A DNA stretch of 64,000 nucleotides from Candidatus Promineofilum glycogenicum (GCA_016707605.1 JADJHJ010000011.1:1-64000); one strand, 5' to 3'; counted from the stretch's first letter, positions 37,060-45,939 are shown. Made by a program: numbers and translations. The notes: generated from the sequence alone by a model not told the origin.

Positions 37060-39351
37060 CTACTTCGTCGGCCGCACGTCAACCACCATCACGCCGCTGT
37101 TGTTGTTCTCACTGCGAACGATGATGCGCGTGTTGGTGTCCGGGTTCATCACGCCGGCAGTCGGCGTCTCCGGGTTCCAATACTGGTTGTTGTCGTTAAA
37201 GATGGGCACGCCCCGCAGGCTGGGGTGGTGCGACGCCTGACTGTTGCGGTGGAGCGTGATAGCGTCGGTGCGCTGCCGGCCAAAGGGCGAGTCGTAGCCC
37301 TGGACGCGCGGCCGCCACGGCACGCCATCGGCGCGGTACATCGTCTGCGGATGGGCGTCAATGGGCAGAATCAGCCCTTCGCCGGGATGCTCGCTGGTGT
37401 TGTTGTCGCCCTGCGAGCCGTCCCAGTAGCTGATGAGCAAGCCGTCCTGGTAGGGGAAGCGCTCGACCCAGTCCTGCAATAGCGGGTTATCCAGGAAGCC
37501 GAAGTTGTAGGAACCATCGCGCAGGCTGGCATCATAGCCCCAGTACGTGCGCCACTCGCCGACGTAGGCATTGAAGTAGGAAGAGCTTTCCGTGCCGGTG
37601 GTCACGATGAAGCCGCCTTCGGGGTCATACGTCCAGCCGGCATCGCTCTCCGCGCCATCGACGGGCGAGCCGGTGACGGCGATTTCGTCCACCTGGAAGC
37701 CCGGTTCGACCACGGCCCCGTCGGTCCAATAGCGGAAGCCCAGTAGCGTCGAGCCGGTGTGGCCGGACAGGTCGGCCGTCAGCGTCACCCAGTTGCCGCC
37801 GGAGGAGCCGGTGATGCCGTTGCCGAAGTTCTGGGCGTTGGGGTCGGCGTCGGTGCTGAGGTTGGTTTCCAGGTTCGTCCAGGTCGCGCCGCCGTCGTCG
37901 GAGGCGATGACGTAGGCGTAGTCCCAGTCGACTTCGATCTCATAGCGCACCTGGGCCGTCAGCATGGCCCCGGCCGGCAGGTCGAACGCGCGGTACATGG
38001 CGTGGTCGAGGTCGTTGCCGTTGCCACTGTAGTAGAAGTGCTCGCCGGCGTAGGGATCGCCCAACTCGACAACCACTTCCTTATCCGGCAGGAGGACGAA
38101 GAGGCCCTGGGCGTGGTTGCCGACGTACTCAGCCGGGTTGAGGCGGTGGGTGCTGCGCTCGCCGGCGAAGGCAACGTCGTAGTCCAGCCAGCCAAGCTGG
38201 AACTTCTCCCAGTTGCCCATGTGGGTCGGCTTGCTGCCGAGGTCTTCGGTGCCGTCGTTGCCGTAGGAGCCTTGCGACATCAGCGTCCAGAAGCCGGTGG
38301 AGTTCTCGCCGCCGGCGGTGTCATAGAGGTCAGGTAGGTTCAGATCGTGGGCGAACTCGTGGGCGAAGACGCCAACGCCGCCGTTCTCCGGCTCGATGGT
38401 GTAGTCGCCGATCCAGTAGTCGGAGTTGCCGATTTGAACGCCACCCGACGGGTTAAAGTCGGGGCCGTCGCTGCCGATGTTGTTGAAGTAGGCGTACCAG
38501 CGGTGGCTCCAGATGGCGTTTCCGCCCTGCGCGCCGCCGCCCGTCTCTTCGCCCGCGCCGGCGTGAACCGCCTGGAAGTGGTCGATGTAGCCGTCCGGCT
38601 CGTCGAAGTTGCCGTCGCCATCGTAGTCGTAGCGGTCCCACACGTCATACTGGCTCAGGTAGGCGTTGATCTGGGCCGTGGTCATGCCGGCCGTGCGCTG
38701 GCCGCCGAACCAGGCGTTGGCCGAATGGCGCAGGAAGAGCCAGACGTCCGCGCCACATTCGCCGCCGCCGCAGCGGTTGCTGCCATAGCGGGCGGCGTTA
38801 TAGCGCACCTTGCCCCAATTGGTCACGTCGCCGTCGACGGCATAGACACCGGACGACTGCTCCAAATAGTAGTTGCGCATGGAGTTCGCCCCCGGCGCAT
38901 CGTTGAAGAGCAACTCCTCATAGTAGGCCTGGCTGAAGTCCGGGACCCAGATGGTGGTGTTGTCTACGCTGCGGTCGGGCTGGGGGATGCGGTTGTGCCG
39001 CGGGCCGGGCGCGCCGCCAGTGGCGGGGTGGGCCTCATTGCCAAATTCGCCCAGAATGGTGAAAATGAGGTCTTCGGTCTCCAGTTCCAGTTGAACGTAC
39101 TCGCCAGGGCCAAGCTGCTGAACAGCGCCGGCGCCGATGCCGCGCAGCCGTTGCTGCAAAGCCACCTGGCGGTTGGCCCGCAACTCCTTGCCCAATGGGT
39201 GCGTCACGTCATCCTGTCTGCCCACCGAGTAAGGCAGGTTCTCAACAGGTTCGAAATCGCCCTGCAACGCCGGCGCGCCTAGGGCCACGGCCGACACGCT
39301 CAGCAACAACACAAACGTCAGCAGAAACACGACTAGCAATTTGCGGTGCAT
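37060..39351 (-). CDS. Secreted M6-family (immune inhibitor A-like) metalloprotease
   Basis: The product has 763 residues from the ATG at 39351, which has an AAAGGATC ribosome site; an in-frame ATG 14 codons upstream lacks one. Signal peptide ('LLVVFLLTFVLLLSVSAVALG'). Short pro-region with 'PHPLGKELRANRQ'-like sequence. The catalytic domain has the zinc site HEFAHDLNLPD near residue 330, preceded by 'YDVWDRYDYDGDGNFDEPDGYIDHF', the usual M6 lead-in. After the peptidase come beta-sandwich regions, including an 'EVDWDYAYVIASDDGGATW' MAM/immune-inhibitor-A-like domain. M6 enzymes are extracellular proteases of broad specificity. The gene is monocistronic and convergent with the glucosaminidase gene. 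Confidence 0.92.
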   Translation of the reverse strand: MHRKLLVVFLLTFVLLLSVSAVALGAPALQGDFEPVENLPYSVGRQDDVTHPLGKELRANRQVALQQRLRGIGAGAVQQLGPGEYVQLELETEDLIFTILGEFGNEAHPATGGAPGPRHNRIPQPDRSVDNTTIWVPDFSQAYYEELLFNDAPGANSMRNYYLEQSSGVYAVDGDVTNWGKVRYNAARYGSNRCGGGECGADVWLFLRHSANAWFGGQRTAGMTTAQINAYLSQYDVWDRYDYDGDGNFDEPDGYIDHFQAVHAGAGEETGGGAQGGNAIWSHRWYAYFNNIGSDGPDFNPSGGVQIGNSDYWIGDYTIEPENGGVGVFAHEFAHDLNLPDLYDTAGGENSTGFWTLMSQGSYGNDGTEDLGSKPTHMGNWEKFQLGWLDYDVAFAGERSTHRLNPAEYVGNHAQGLFVLLPDKEVVVELGDPYAGEHFYYSGNGNDLDHAMYRAFDLPAGAMLTAQVRYEIEVDWDYAYVIASDDGGATWTNLETNLSTDADPNAQNFGNGITGSSGGNWVTLTADLSGHTGSTLLGFRYWTDGAVVEPGFQVDEIAVTGSPVDGAESDAGWTYDPEGGFIVTTGTESSSYFNAYVGEWRTYWGYDASLRDGSYNFGFLDNPLLQDWVERFPYQDGLLISYWDGSQGDNNTSEHPGEGLILPIDAHPQTMYRADGVPWRPRVQGYDSPFGRQRTDAITLHRNSQASHHPSLRGVPIFNDNNQYWNPETPTAGVMNPDTNTRIIVRSENNNSGVMVVDVRPTK

Positions 39352-39850
39352 GGATTCTGATCCTTTTCTCGCGTTAGTGCACATACAGGCCAATGGGTAC
39401 GGAGAGCACTCCCCGGACAGCTTCCCTCAATCCGGCGTCATGCAAATTGTCTTAATCCCAACTTTGGGGGTGTCAGGCAATCACCTCCTTGTAGCCCAGG
39501 ATTCTTATCCTGTGCCCTTGTCGCTCAATCCAGCCGGCAAACTGGCAAGCAACACATAAGAACCGGTGCAATTGATAGTCCGGGCAGTGCCGGCCACAGG
39601 TCAACCGGCCGGGCGAGACAGAGCCAACAACAGAGCAGTCGGCCATTAGCAGCACAGCGCTGGAAGCAGTATTGACGAGAAGCGCTACCTGGCCCAACCG
39701 CAGTCAGAGGTTTACAGTATAAGCAACTGATGAGAGCCTGACTACAGGCCATTTTACCTATTCAACCTGAAAGGAGGTAAACACACCTGTCAGAAAAGTG
39801 GCAAATGAGTGACAAGCGCCCTGGCCGAGCGCCTGTCACCCCGTAATGGA
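39352..39850. other. 500-bp gene-poor region
   Basis: No convincing gene is seen. It is less GC-rich than the flanks. It holds two strong ribosome-site-like words, AAGGAGGT at about 39771 on the plus strand and AAGGAGGT at about 39490-39483 on the minus strand, neither followed by a usable start and frame. A 74-codon minus-strand frame (39473-39697) with several Cys residues is possible but unsupported. Confidence 0.5.
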
Positions 39851-40729
39851 TTAACCGTTGACTACTTCGCCGCCGTTGACGTGGATGATCTGACCGTTGA
39901 CGTAGGAAGAGTCGGCCTCGGAGGCCAGGTAGACGTAGGCCGGGGCGACCTCTTCCGGCTGGCCGGGGCGGCCGAGCGGCACGTCGGCCCCGAACTCATC
40001 GACCTTGTCCTCCTCAAAGGTACTGGGGATGAGCGGCGTCCAGATGGGGCCGGGGGCCACGCCGTTGACGCGGATGCCCGTCTTGCGCTTGGCCAGTTGG
40101 GTGGCCAGCGAGCGGGTGAAGACGGTGTTGGCCCCCTTGGTGGCGCTGTAATCGACCAGATGGGGGCTGCCGCGATAGGCGGTGACCGAGGTGGTGTTGA
40201 TGATGGCGTCGCCCTTCTTCAGGTGGGGCAGCGCCGCCTGGGCCATGTAGAAGTAGCCGAAGATGTTGGTGCGGAAGGTGCGCTCCAATTGCAGTGGGGT
40301 GATGTCCTCCAGCTTCTTCTGCGGGTGCTGTTCGGCAGCGTTGTTGACCAGAATGTTGAGGCCGCCCAACTCCTGCACCGTCTTCCTGACCGCCTCCTGG
40401 CAGAAGGCCGCGTCGCCCACGTCGCCGCTGATGAGCAGGCAGCGCCCGCCCTCGGCCTTGATTAGCTCTTCCGTCTTCTGGGCGTCGCCATGTTCATTCA
40501 GGTAGACGATAGCCACGTCAGCCCCTTCGCGGGCGAAGAGGACGGCCACGGCGCGGCCGATGCCGCTATCGCCGCCGGTGATGAGGGCGACCTTGTCCTT
40601 TAACTTGTCGCTGCCGCGATACTCAGGGGCTTGATATTCGGGCCGCGGCGTCATCTGCGACTCGCGACCGGGCTGGACTTCCTGGGTTTGCGGGGGAATA
40701 TCCTGGGGGGTGGGCTGTTTGTCACTCAT
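39851..40729 (-). CDS. SDR-family oxidoreductase, general-stress type
   Basis: The product has 292 residues from the ATG at 40729 (chosen because the family begins with a short polar tail like 'MSDKQPTPQDIPPQTQ'). NAD(P) motif TGGDSGIG, 'NNAAEQHPQ', and the catalytic Ser (INTTSVTAY) and Tyr-x-x-x-Lys (YSATK). The end 'GQIIHVNGGEVVNG' is typical. The 40-residue N-terminal extension with 'MTPRPEYQAPEYRGSDKLKDK' is characteristic of the YhxC/YhdF/GSP39-like subgroup, often stress-induced. The substrate is not known. Confidence 0.9.
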   Translation of the reverse strand: MSDKQPTPQDIPPQTQEVQPGRESQMTPRPEYQAPEYRGSDKLKDKVALITGGDSGIGRAVAVLFAREGADVAIVYLNEHGDAQKTEELIKAEGGRCLLISGDVGDAAFCQEAVRKTVQELGGLNILVNNAAEQHPQKKLEDITPLQLERTFRTNIFGYFYMAQAALPHLKKGDAIINTTSVTAYRGSPHLVDYSATKGANTVFTRSLATQLAKRKTGIRVNGVAPGPIWTPLIPSTFEEDKVDEFGADVPLGRPGQPEEVAPAYVYLASEADSSYVNGQIIHVNGGEVVNG

Positions 40730-40810
40730 GGCCCGGAAGATTAAGAGAGTCGCGGGCAATGGGGGAGAAAAACACCCGGATCGTTAGGGAGTTCTAATAG
40801 AAGAGGTTAG

Positions 40811-40899
40811 GAAGAGGAACACGGAGTTGCCCGGAGGAGCACGGACTTACACAGAGAAAGAGGCGGCTCTTCTCTGTGTAACTCCGTGTTCCTCTTTCG
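40811..40899. repeat. AACACGGAGTT-family palindrome
   Basis: GAAGAGGAACACGGAGTTGC at the left pairs with AACTCCGTGTTCCTCTTTC at the right; inner ACACAGAG / CTCTGTGT also pair. A degenerate extra arm (GGAACGCGGAGAGACGCAGAGG) follows up to about 40930. Confidence 0.85.
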
Positions 40900-40938
40900 G
40901 AAGGGAGAGGAACGCGGAGAGACGCAGAGGAAGCCAGG

Positions 40939-41313
40939 TCAGGTGGACACGGCTACGGCCAGGATTAGGGCCAGGGCAATGATCAACAGGATGGGATAGA
41001 CCGGGTTAGACAATCCGGCCTTCAACGTGGCCCCCGCGCCCGGCGTGTCGCCCAACTGCGCCTCACCCAGCGCCCGCCGCAGCGCCGTCACCCCCGGCTC
41101 CACCAGCACCCGCCCACCGGGCAGCACCACCGTCGGCACACTCTCATAGCCACCGGTCAGCTTGCGCAACTCGACAGCCGCCTCAACGTTCTGGCGGATG
41201 TCAAGATAAGTGTAAACCACGCCCGCCTCGTCGAGCAGGGCGCGGACAGGCGGGACCATCGGGCAGCCGGGGCGGCCGTAGAGGAGAAGTTGATTAGGCA
41301 GTGTCTCGGTCAT
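40939..41313 (-). CDS. Glutaredoxin-like protein with C-terminal membrane anchor
   Basis: The product has 124 residues. The N-terminal 80 have the thioredoxin-fold glutaredoxin pattern: 'LLLYGRPGCPMVPPVRALLDEAGVVY', 'TGGYESVPTVVLPGG'. The site is CPMV, with one cysteine, so a monothiol type or degenerate form. Residues about 103-123 ('YPILLIIALALILAVAVST') form a single transmembrane helix. The fold would therefore sit at the membrane, probably on the inner face. It is 12 bp upstream of no other gene; the toxin gene ends just before it on the same strand. Confidence 0.8.
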   Translation of the reverse strand: MTETLPNQLLLYGRPGCPMVPPVRALLDEAGVVYTYLDIRQNVEAAVELRKLTGGYESVPTVVLPGGRVLVEPGVTALRRALGEAQLGDTPGAGATLKAGLSNPVYPILLIIALALILAVAVST

Positions 41314-41325
41314 ATCCGTTTGGAG

Positions 41326-41676
41326 CTACCGTCGTGCAAAACGCACGCGGCGTTCGCTGACTACTACGAATTGATCTGACAACCGGTCGGCATAACCAAC
41401 GAGGAGCCGCTCCAGCGTCGCTCGCTTCACGACCAGTCGCTCGTCACGCAATCGAAGCAGCACTACGCCGTGATGCGGGCGCCGTTCTCGGAAGACCCTG
41501 TCGCCGAAGTCCTTGTCACTGGTGATGAGTATACGATTGTCCTCAAAGGCCATTCGCATAACTTCACTATCGGCTAAGCCGCGTGCCGAATCATAGACCG
41601 AGAATACGTCATGACCCATTTCACGCAACCAGCGCGCTATGGAAGGCCCGGCGTTTTCGTCAACCAGAAACCGCAT
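41326..41676 (-). CDS. DUF5615-type PIN-like toxin candidate
   Basis: The product has 116 residues. 'MRFLVDENAGPSIARWLREMGHDVFSV' with acidic Asp6/Glu7, then 'DNRILITSDKDFGDRVFRE', match the Mut7-C/DUF5615 PIN-like nuclease family. These acidic residues would bind metal. Its start codon overlaps the stop of the DUF433-type gene by one base (TAATG), the common arrangement for this toxin-antitoxin pair. It probably cleaves RNA if the antitoxin is lost. Confidence 0.85.
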   Translation of the reverse strand: MRFLVDENAGPSIARWLREMGHDVFSVYDSARGLADSEVMRMAFEDNRILITSDKDFGDRVFRERRPHHGVVLLRLRDERLVVKRATLERLLVGYADRLSDQFVVVSERRVRFARR

Positions 41677-41924
41677 TACGCCTGTTCAGCAGTCAGTAAC
41701 AGAAAATCGGTGGATTCGAGCGATCGCGAGGCAAACAGCAGGCAGGCATGGATATCCTGAACACTGAGACCCTTATATTCATCTAAAATGTCCCCGATTG
41801 TCTCGCCATGACCCAGTAGATTGAGAATGTATTCAACGGTCAGACGAGTGCCGCGAATTACCGGTTTGCCAACCATAATCTCAGGGTCGAGAGCGATGCG
41901 ATCAAGAAGCTGTTGATCTGTCAT
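41676..41924 (-). CDS. DUF433-type antitoxin
   Basis: The product has 82 residues. 'IALDPEIMVGKPVIRGTRLTVEYILNLL' is the DUF433 signature, a small winged-HTH domain. It is the partner of the DUF5615-type gene that overlaps its stop, and likely represses its own promoter. The region before the start holds no other gene on this strand. Confidence 0.88.
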   Translation of the reverse strand: MTDQQLLDRIALDPEIMVGKPVIRGTRLTVEYILNLLGHGETIGDILDEYKGLSVQDIHACLLFASRSLESTDFLLLTAEQA

Positions 41925-42004
41925 GCGTGCTCACCTAAAGTTCAGGCTACTATGCTGACCATGATAACACATTGTCCAGGCCTTGGCAGAAAGGCGAGTG
42001 TCAT

Positions 42005-42847
42005 TTAATCACCCTCCTCCACCTCCCACACCTCCACATGCTCCACCATCTCCCCCACCTCCAGCCGCACCAGCGGCCCCAGCGTCTCCAGTTCGATGTG
42101 CTTATCGTTGGTGTAGGCTTCGGCGTTGCAGCCCAAATCGGCGTGCGGTCGCTCCGGCTGCGGCGTCCAGCGCTTGCGGAAGACGACGCCTTCGTAGTGG
42201 TACTCCATCCACCCATCGTGGCTCATGATGCCAATTTTGAACGCCTGGGCCAGCGGCCGGGCATCGACCTCGATGGCGTTGTCCGTCAACCGCAGCCGCG
42301 GGTCGTTCCAACGGCTGTAGGGCCACATGGCCACCAGGCGATTGGGCAGCAGCCCTTCGGCGTCGGCCCGTGTCGCGGTGGGCAGGACGGCCGTGCCGCC
42401 GATCTTCAACTGCGTGATAGCCCACGGGGCGAGTTCAATCGGCCACAGGCCGACGTTGGTCAGCCGGTGAACCAGTTCGACGCGCGCCGCGTCGGGGGCC
42501 AGCCGCAGCCGCAGTTCCTTGTGGATACCGGAGTGCGCCTCCTGATAGCGCAGGACAACGCCCAGGCTCGACGGCACACCGGGCAGCGGCGCGACCGTCA
42601 GCCCGCCGTCGTCGGGGATGTAGGTGCGGGCGGCCGTCTCCGGCGCGTGCCACAGCCGGTGGCCGCCCCACAGCCGCAGCGGGCCATAGGGCGACGGCAG
42701 TTGGGCATCCGGCGTCTCGGCCAGCAGGTTCTGGCCCAGCCGTCGCGGGATGAGGCGGACGATGCGCGGGCCGCGGTCGGCCAGGTAGTCGAGGGTCAGG
42801 GTGTCGTTTTCCAGTCGGGCAGTGGGGAGGGAGTAGAAGTGGGTCAT
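42005..42847 (-). CDS. Galactose-mutarotase-like / DUF4380-like sugar-binding protein
   Basis: The product has 280 residues. The beta-sandwich pattern ('LGQNLLAETPD', 'LWGGHRLWHAPE', 'VRVELVHRLTNVG' -like segments, 'APWAITQL', 'WPYSRWNDPRL') resembles aldose-1-epimerase-fold proteins, especially the DUF4380 type. It may bind or interconvert a sugar, but catalytic residues cannot be assigned with confidence. It stands alone 2 kb from the sugar cluster. A TCAGT-type tandem repeat starts 7 bp before its start codon and would carry its promoter. Confidence 0.65.
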   Translation of the reverse strand: MTHFYSLPTARLENDTLTLDYLADRGPRIVRLIPRRLGQNLLAETPDAQLPSPYGPLRLWGGHRLWHAPETAARTYIPDDGGLTVAPLPGVPSSLGVVLRYQEAHSGIHKELRLRLAPDAARVELVHRLTNVGLWPIELAPWAITQLKIGGTAVLPTATRADAEGLLPNRLVAMWPYSRWNDPRLRLTDNAIEVDARPLAQAFKIGIMSHDGWMEYHYEGVVFRKRWTPQPERPHADLGCNAEAYTNDKHIELETLGPLVRLEVGEMVEHVEVWEVEEGD

Positions 42848-42853
42848 ATTGGA

Positions 42854-42973
42854 GTTTCAGTTGACAGTTGTCAGTAGGTCAGTGGGTCAGTAGGTCAGTA
42901 GGTCAGTGGGTCAGTAGGTCAGTGGATCAAGTGCTTTCTGAACTCGTCGCTCGTCACTCGTTACTCGTCACTA
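42854..42973. repeat. GGTCAGT(A/G) tandem octamers followed by ACTCGTC words
   Basis: CAGTTGACAGTTGTC is followed by about seven tandem (A/G)GGTCAGT words (42868-42925). After a short gap come CTCGTC(G/A)-type heptamers (42941-42973) of the GTGACGA family, here without the opposite arm. The last of these supplies the stop of the VapC remnant. Confidence 0.85.
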
Positions 42974-43092
42974 AGAAAGGGGTCAATTAGCCGCAAGCCA
43001 TCGACCCAGGCCAAGTCGGCCGTGTTGCGCGTGACGAGAGTGCGGTTGTGAACAAGGGCGGTGGCGGCGATCAGGGCGTCACCCAGGCCCAT
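42961..43092 (-). pseudogene. VapC (PIN-domain) toxin remnant, C-terminal end only
   Basis: The frame from 43092 reads 'MGLGDALIAATALVHNRTL', then 'VTRNTADLAWVDGLRLIDPF', which is the conserved end of VapC PIN domains (acidic Asp, then 'TRN..D'). Only about 43 residues remain; a normal VapC has about 130. The last codons and TAA come from the ACTCGTC repeat. The antitoxin frame runs directly into this fragment, indicating an internal deletion. Confidence 0.75.
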
Positions 43093-43339
43093 TTTGCAGT
43101 GGTCGGTCTAGTCGCAATTCTCGCTGCCACTCGACCGGGTTCTCGATCTCGGCAAATGTGTTTAGTTCGACTAGTTGCTCCAACGCCGCCATCATTCGGC
43201 GACCACGGGCCTCGCCTGCTGCCTCGTCCTCAGGCACAATGGTCACATAGACCCTGACCGACTGCTGATCAGGTCGTAGCGTTGGCGCTTCCTCAGTCCA
43301 TTCCAGACGATTACCCTTCAATACAGCCTGATACGTCAT
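43079..43339 (-). CDS. Antitoxin-like protein upstream of the VapC remnant
   Basis: The product has 86 residues from the ATG at 43339 ('MTYQAVLKGNRLEWTEEAP'). The N-terminal beta-strand pattern is AbrB/VapB-like, and the tail 'LEQLVELNTFAEIENPVEWQRELRLDRPL' is a typical toxin-binding end. The last codons (QNGPG) overlap the start of the VapC remnant in another frame. It is probably an orphan antitoxin now that its toxin has lost the catalytic core. Confidence 0.7.
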   Translation of the reverse strand: MTYQAVLKGNRLEWTEEAPTLRPDQQSVRVYVTIVPEDEAAGEARGRRMMAALEQLVELNTFAEIENPVEWQRELRLDRPLQNGPG

Positions 43340-43477
43340 CAACATTACGCACCTCAACCAACATGGATCGTGCGCTTAGTATACCTCAATCCAAGTGACG
43401 AATAACGACTGTCAGGGTAGTATTACAATGCAAAGTTCATTAAGAGCGCTACCTTAGCCTCTTCTCACGGAGGTTAC

Positions 43478-44323
43478 ATGACGATGAAGAAGGTGTGGTT
43501 TATTACGGGCGCGGGGCGCGGCATGGGTGTGGACATCACCAGGGCCGCTCTCGCCGCCGGGAACGCCGTTGTGGCCACGGGTCGCAATACGGACGTAGTC
43601 AGCAAAGCCGTCGGCCAGGCCGATGACCTGCTGATTGTCAAGTTGGACATCACCAGCCCGGCCGATGCCCAGGCGGCCGTACAGGCAGCGATCGAGCGGT
43701 TCGGCCGGATCGACGTGCTGATCAATAACGCCGCCAGCTTCCAGGCCGGCTTCTTTGAGGAGGTTAGCCCTGAGCAGTTCCGGGCGCAGATTGAGGTCAA
43801 CTTCTTCGGTGCACTCAACGTCACGCGCGCCGTGCTCCCGGTAATGCGCCAACAGCATAGCGGCCAGGTCGTCACGATCTCCTCCACCGCGGGGGTGGTT
43901 GCCGGGGAGTTTACCTCCGCGTACGCGGCCTCGAAGTTTGCGCTCGAGGGTTGGATGGAGGCACTGTCTCCCGAAGTCGCACCGTACGGGATCACGACAA
44001 CCATTGTCGAGCCTGGGTTCTTCCGCACCAAGCTGCTTGAGAAGGAGTCGACGATATTGCCGGCGCTGTCGATCTCCGACTACGCGGATCGCACCAGGCA
44101 AATCCTCCCCATTTGGGAGGAGATGAACGGTAAGCAGGCCGGCGACCCGGCGAAGCTCGCCCGTGCCCTCGTCACCCTGCTCGACTTGCCTGAGCCGCCC
44201 CTCCGCTGGGTCGCCGGGGCCGACGCCGTGCGAGCGGTTAGTGAGAAGGCCGATTTGCTCCGGCAGCAGGCCGGCGCCTTCCTCGAACTCTCGACCACGC
44301 TCGACCACGAACCAGCGGCTTGA
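43478..44323 (+). CDS. SDR-family oxidoreductase
   Basis: The product has 281 residues. Cofactor motif 'FITGAGRGMG', 'NNAASF', the catalytic Ser in 'TISSTAGVV', and 'YAASK'. 'ALSPEVAPYGITTTIVEPGFFRT' is typical of classical SDRs acting on keto groups with NADP. An Asn or Arg after strand 2 ('ATGRN') suggests NADPH. The gene stands alone on the plus strand opposite to the sugar cluster. Its composition is slightly lower in GC at the third codon position than its neighbours (TTGCTC, ATATTG). Confidence 0.88.
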   Translation: MTMKKVWFITGAGRGMGVDITRAALAAGNAVVATGRNTDVVSKAVGQADDLLIVKLDITSPADAQAAVQAAIERFGRIDVLINNAASFQAGFFEEVSPEQFRAQIEVNFFGALNVTRAVLPVMRQQHSGQVVTISSTAGVVAGEFTSAYAASKFALEGWMEALSPEVAPYGITTTIVEPGFFRTKLLEKESTILPALSISDYADRTRQILPIWEEMNGKQAGDPAKLARALVTLLDLPEPPLRWVAGADAVRAVSEKADLLRQQAGAFLELSTTLDHEPAA

Positions 44324-44357
44324 GGCAGGGCTTTTCATGAGTCGTCAGTGACTCGAA

Positions 44358-44426
44358 GACCTGACAGGTAGGCGGCCAGGCTCTCTCTGGTGGAAATGAG
44401 CGTTAGGGCCGCCTACCTGTCAGGTC
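44358..44426. repeat. CCTGACAGGT palindrome with GGCGGCC arms
   Basis: GACCTGACAGGTAGGCGGCC pairs with GGCCGCCTACCTGTCAGGTC around a loop of about 29 bases. It lies between convergent genes. Confidence 0.9.
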
Positions 44427-44512
44427 GATGCGTTCTCGACGACAACTGAAAACCCAGCGTCTTGAGGCAAAGAAAGGTCGTTCCAATAGCACCCCCGACA
44501 TCATTAACATCC

Positions 44513-45844
44513 CTATAACTCCTCCACCCCCACCCCAAACACCCGCATCCCCAACCGCATATCGTTCAGGTTGTGGCCGGTGGTCAGCAGGTAGTGGTGG
44601 CTGGTGGCGCGGCGGACGAGGCGGTGGCCGTCGGGCACGTGGATGACGCCGCCATTGAGGCAGTCGGAGCCGGGGTACTGCGCGTACCCCTCCAGCGTGC
44701 CCTCCACGGCCGTCAGCCGGTCCATCGCCGGGTGCAGCTTGGCCAGCGTCACCGGCCCGGTCGGGAAGCGGGCGTCGATGGCGTGGGCGTTGTCGTCCAC
44801 AATGGCCAGCACTTTGCGGCGCATCGTCCACTCTGTGCCGAAGCTGGGCGGCAGCAGGCCGAAATAGCCGCAATGGGCCACCAGGACGTAGTTCTCCTGG
44901 TTCTTGTCGGCGAACTGGCTGACGTCGGGGAAGGACGGGATGCGCTCGTGCTTCAGCGCCGGCCCGGCCATCAGGAACGGGTAGAGGTTGGTCATCATGA
45001 TCGGCGTCCCCAGCGCGTGGTGGAGCACGTACTTGGTGGCCATCGACAGTGTGTCGGCCTCGCAGCCCCAGATGAGCCGCCCCTCCTCATAGAGCATCAT
45101 CCACGCCAGGCAGGGCGTCGTGTCGCTGAAGTGGGACTCGTTGAGGCAGTTGATGCCCGCGCTGACAATGGCCGGGTCGGCGGCCAACTCCTCGCGCAGG
45201 GCCAGATAGACTTTGACCGCGCTGAGCAACGGCTGCTCCGGCACGTCAATCGGCCACTGCCAGCGCTGCCACTCCTCGGCCGCCGCCGCGTTGGGGATGG
45301 CCCTGGCCCGCGCGCCGAACTCGCGGAAGCTCTTCTTGACGATGGTGATGCCGAAGCGCTCCAGCAGCCGTTGCGCCGCCTCGTCCTCCCACCAGTAGAA
45401 GCGCTTGAAGATGGGCGCCTGGAACCCCTCGCCGGGGTTGTCCTGGAAGACGAGGAACTTGCTGCCGCGCAGTTGCCGCCGCGCCGCCGCCGCCCGGCAC
45501 AGCATCCGCGTCTGGGCCAGCGAGTAGGGGGCGATGGTCGTCACGCCTTCGCCCTCCAGGTAGGCGACGATCTCCCAGTCCCACATATTCAGCGTGCCGA
45601 ACTCCGAGGTGACGACGAAGATGGGCGCGTCCAGCCGGCGGAAGTCGCCCACGCGCCGGTAGGCCTCGCCGAGCATCTGCGGGAAGACGGCCGCGTCGGC
45701 CTCGCGCGGCAGGCGATGGCCGAGGGCCACCGGCTCCAGGAACTCGGCCTCATCGGCCAGCAGTTCGCGCAGCCGGGCCAGTTGCGTATCGAAGCCTTCG
45801 TCGCGGCCGGGATCGAAGTAGATGGGGGCTAGTTTGGCTTTCAT
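44513..45844 (-). CDS. L-fucose/L-arabinose-isomerase-like protein
   Basis: The product has 443 residues. The N-terminal part has 'FVVTSEFGTLNMWDWEIVAYL' and 'FLVFQDNPGEGFQAPIFKRFYWW'. The middle part 'GINCLNESHFSDTTPCLAWMMLYEEGRLIWGCEAD' and the end 'FVLVAHCGYF'-like region resemble the fucose/arabinose isomerase C-terminal fold, where a Glu, an Asp and a His hold a metal ion. Such proteins interconvert aldoses and ketoses. It is the last gene of the sugar cluster, 91 bp downstream of the shikimate-dehydrogenase-like gene. The exact substrate is unknown; the specific family is my inference. Confidence 0.6.
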   Translation of the reverse strand: MKAKLAPIYFDPGRDEGFDTQLARLRELLADEAEFLEPVALGHRLPREADAAVFPQMLGEAYRRVGDFRRLDAPIFVVTSEFGTLNMWDWEIVAYLEGEGVTTIAPYSLAQTRMLCRAAAARRQLRGSKFLVFQDNPGEGFQAPIFKRFYWWEDEAAQRLLERFGITIVKKSFREFGARARAIPNAAAAEEWQRWQWPIDVPEQPLLSAVKVYLALREELAADPAIVSAGINCLNESHFSDTTPCLAWMMLYEEGRLIWGCEADTLSMATKYVLHHALGTPIMMTNLYPFLMAGPALKHERIPSFPDVSQFADKNQENYVLVAHCGYFGLLPPSFGTEWTMRRKVLAIVDDNAHAIDARFPTGPVTLAKLHPAMDRLTAVEGTLEGYAQYPGSDCLNGGVIHVPDGHRLVRRATSHHYLLTTGHNLNDMRLGMRVFGVGVEEL

Positions 45845-45860
45845 GTTGTCTCCTTGAGAG

Positions 45861-45939
45861 AAAGGGATTAGGGATTAGGGATTAGGGCTAGGGAAGAAGG
45901 CTCTTCCCTAGCCCTAATCCCTATTCCCTAGCCCCTAAC
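45861..45939. repeat. GGGATTA-family palindrome
   Basis: AGGGATTAGGGATTAGGG... (three GGGATTA words, then GGGCTAGGGAAGA) pairs with TCTTCCCTAGCCCTAATCCC. The stop codon of the shikimate-dehydrogenase-like gene is inside it. Confidence 0.92.

Noticed and set aside
39473..39697. Small Cys-containing protein on the minus strand (74 codons)
   Set aside because: No ribosome site at its start, no recognised motif, and the C terminus reads through a ribosome-site-like word; kept only as a remark on the gene-poor region.
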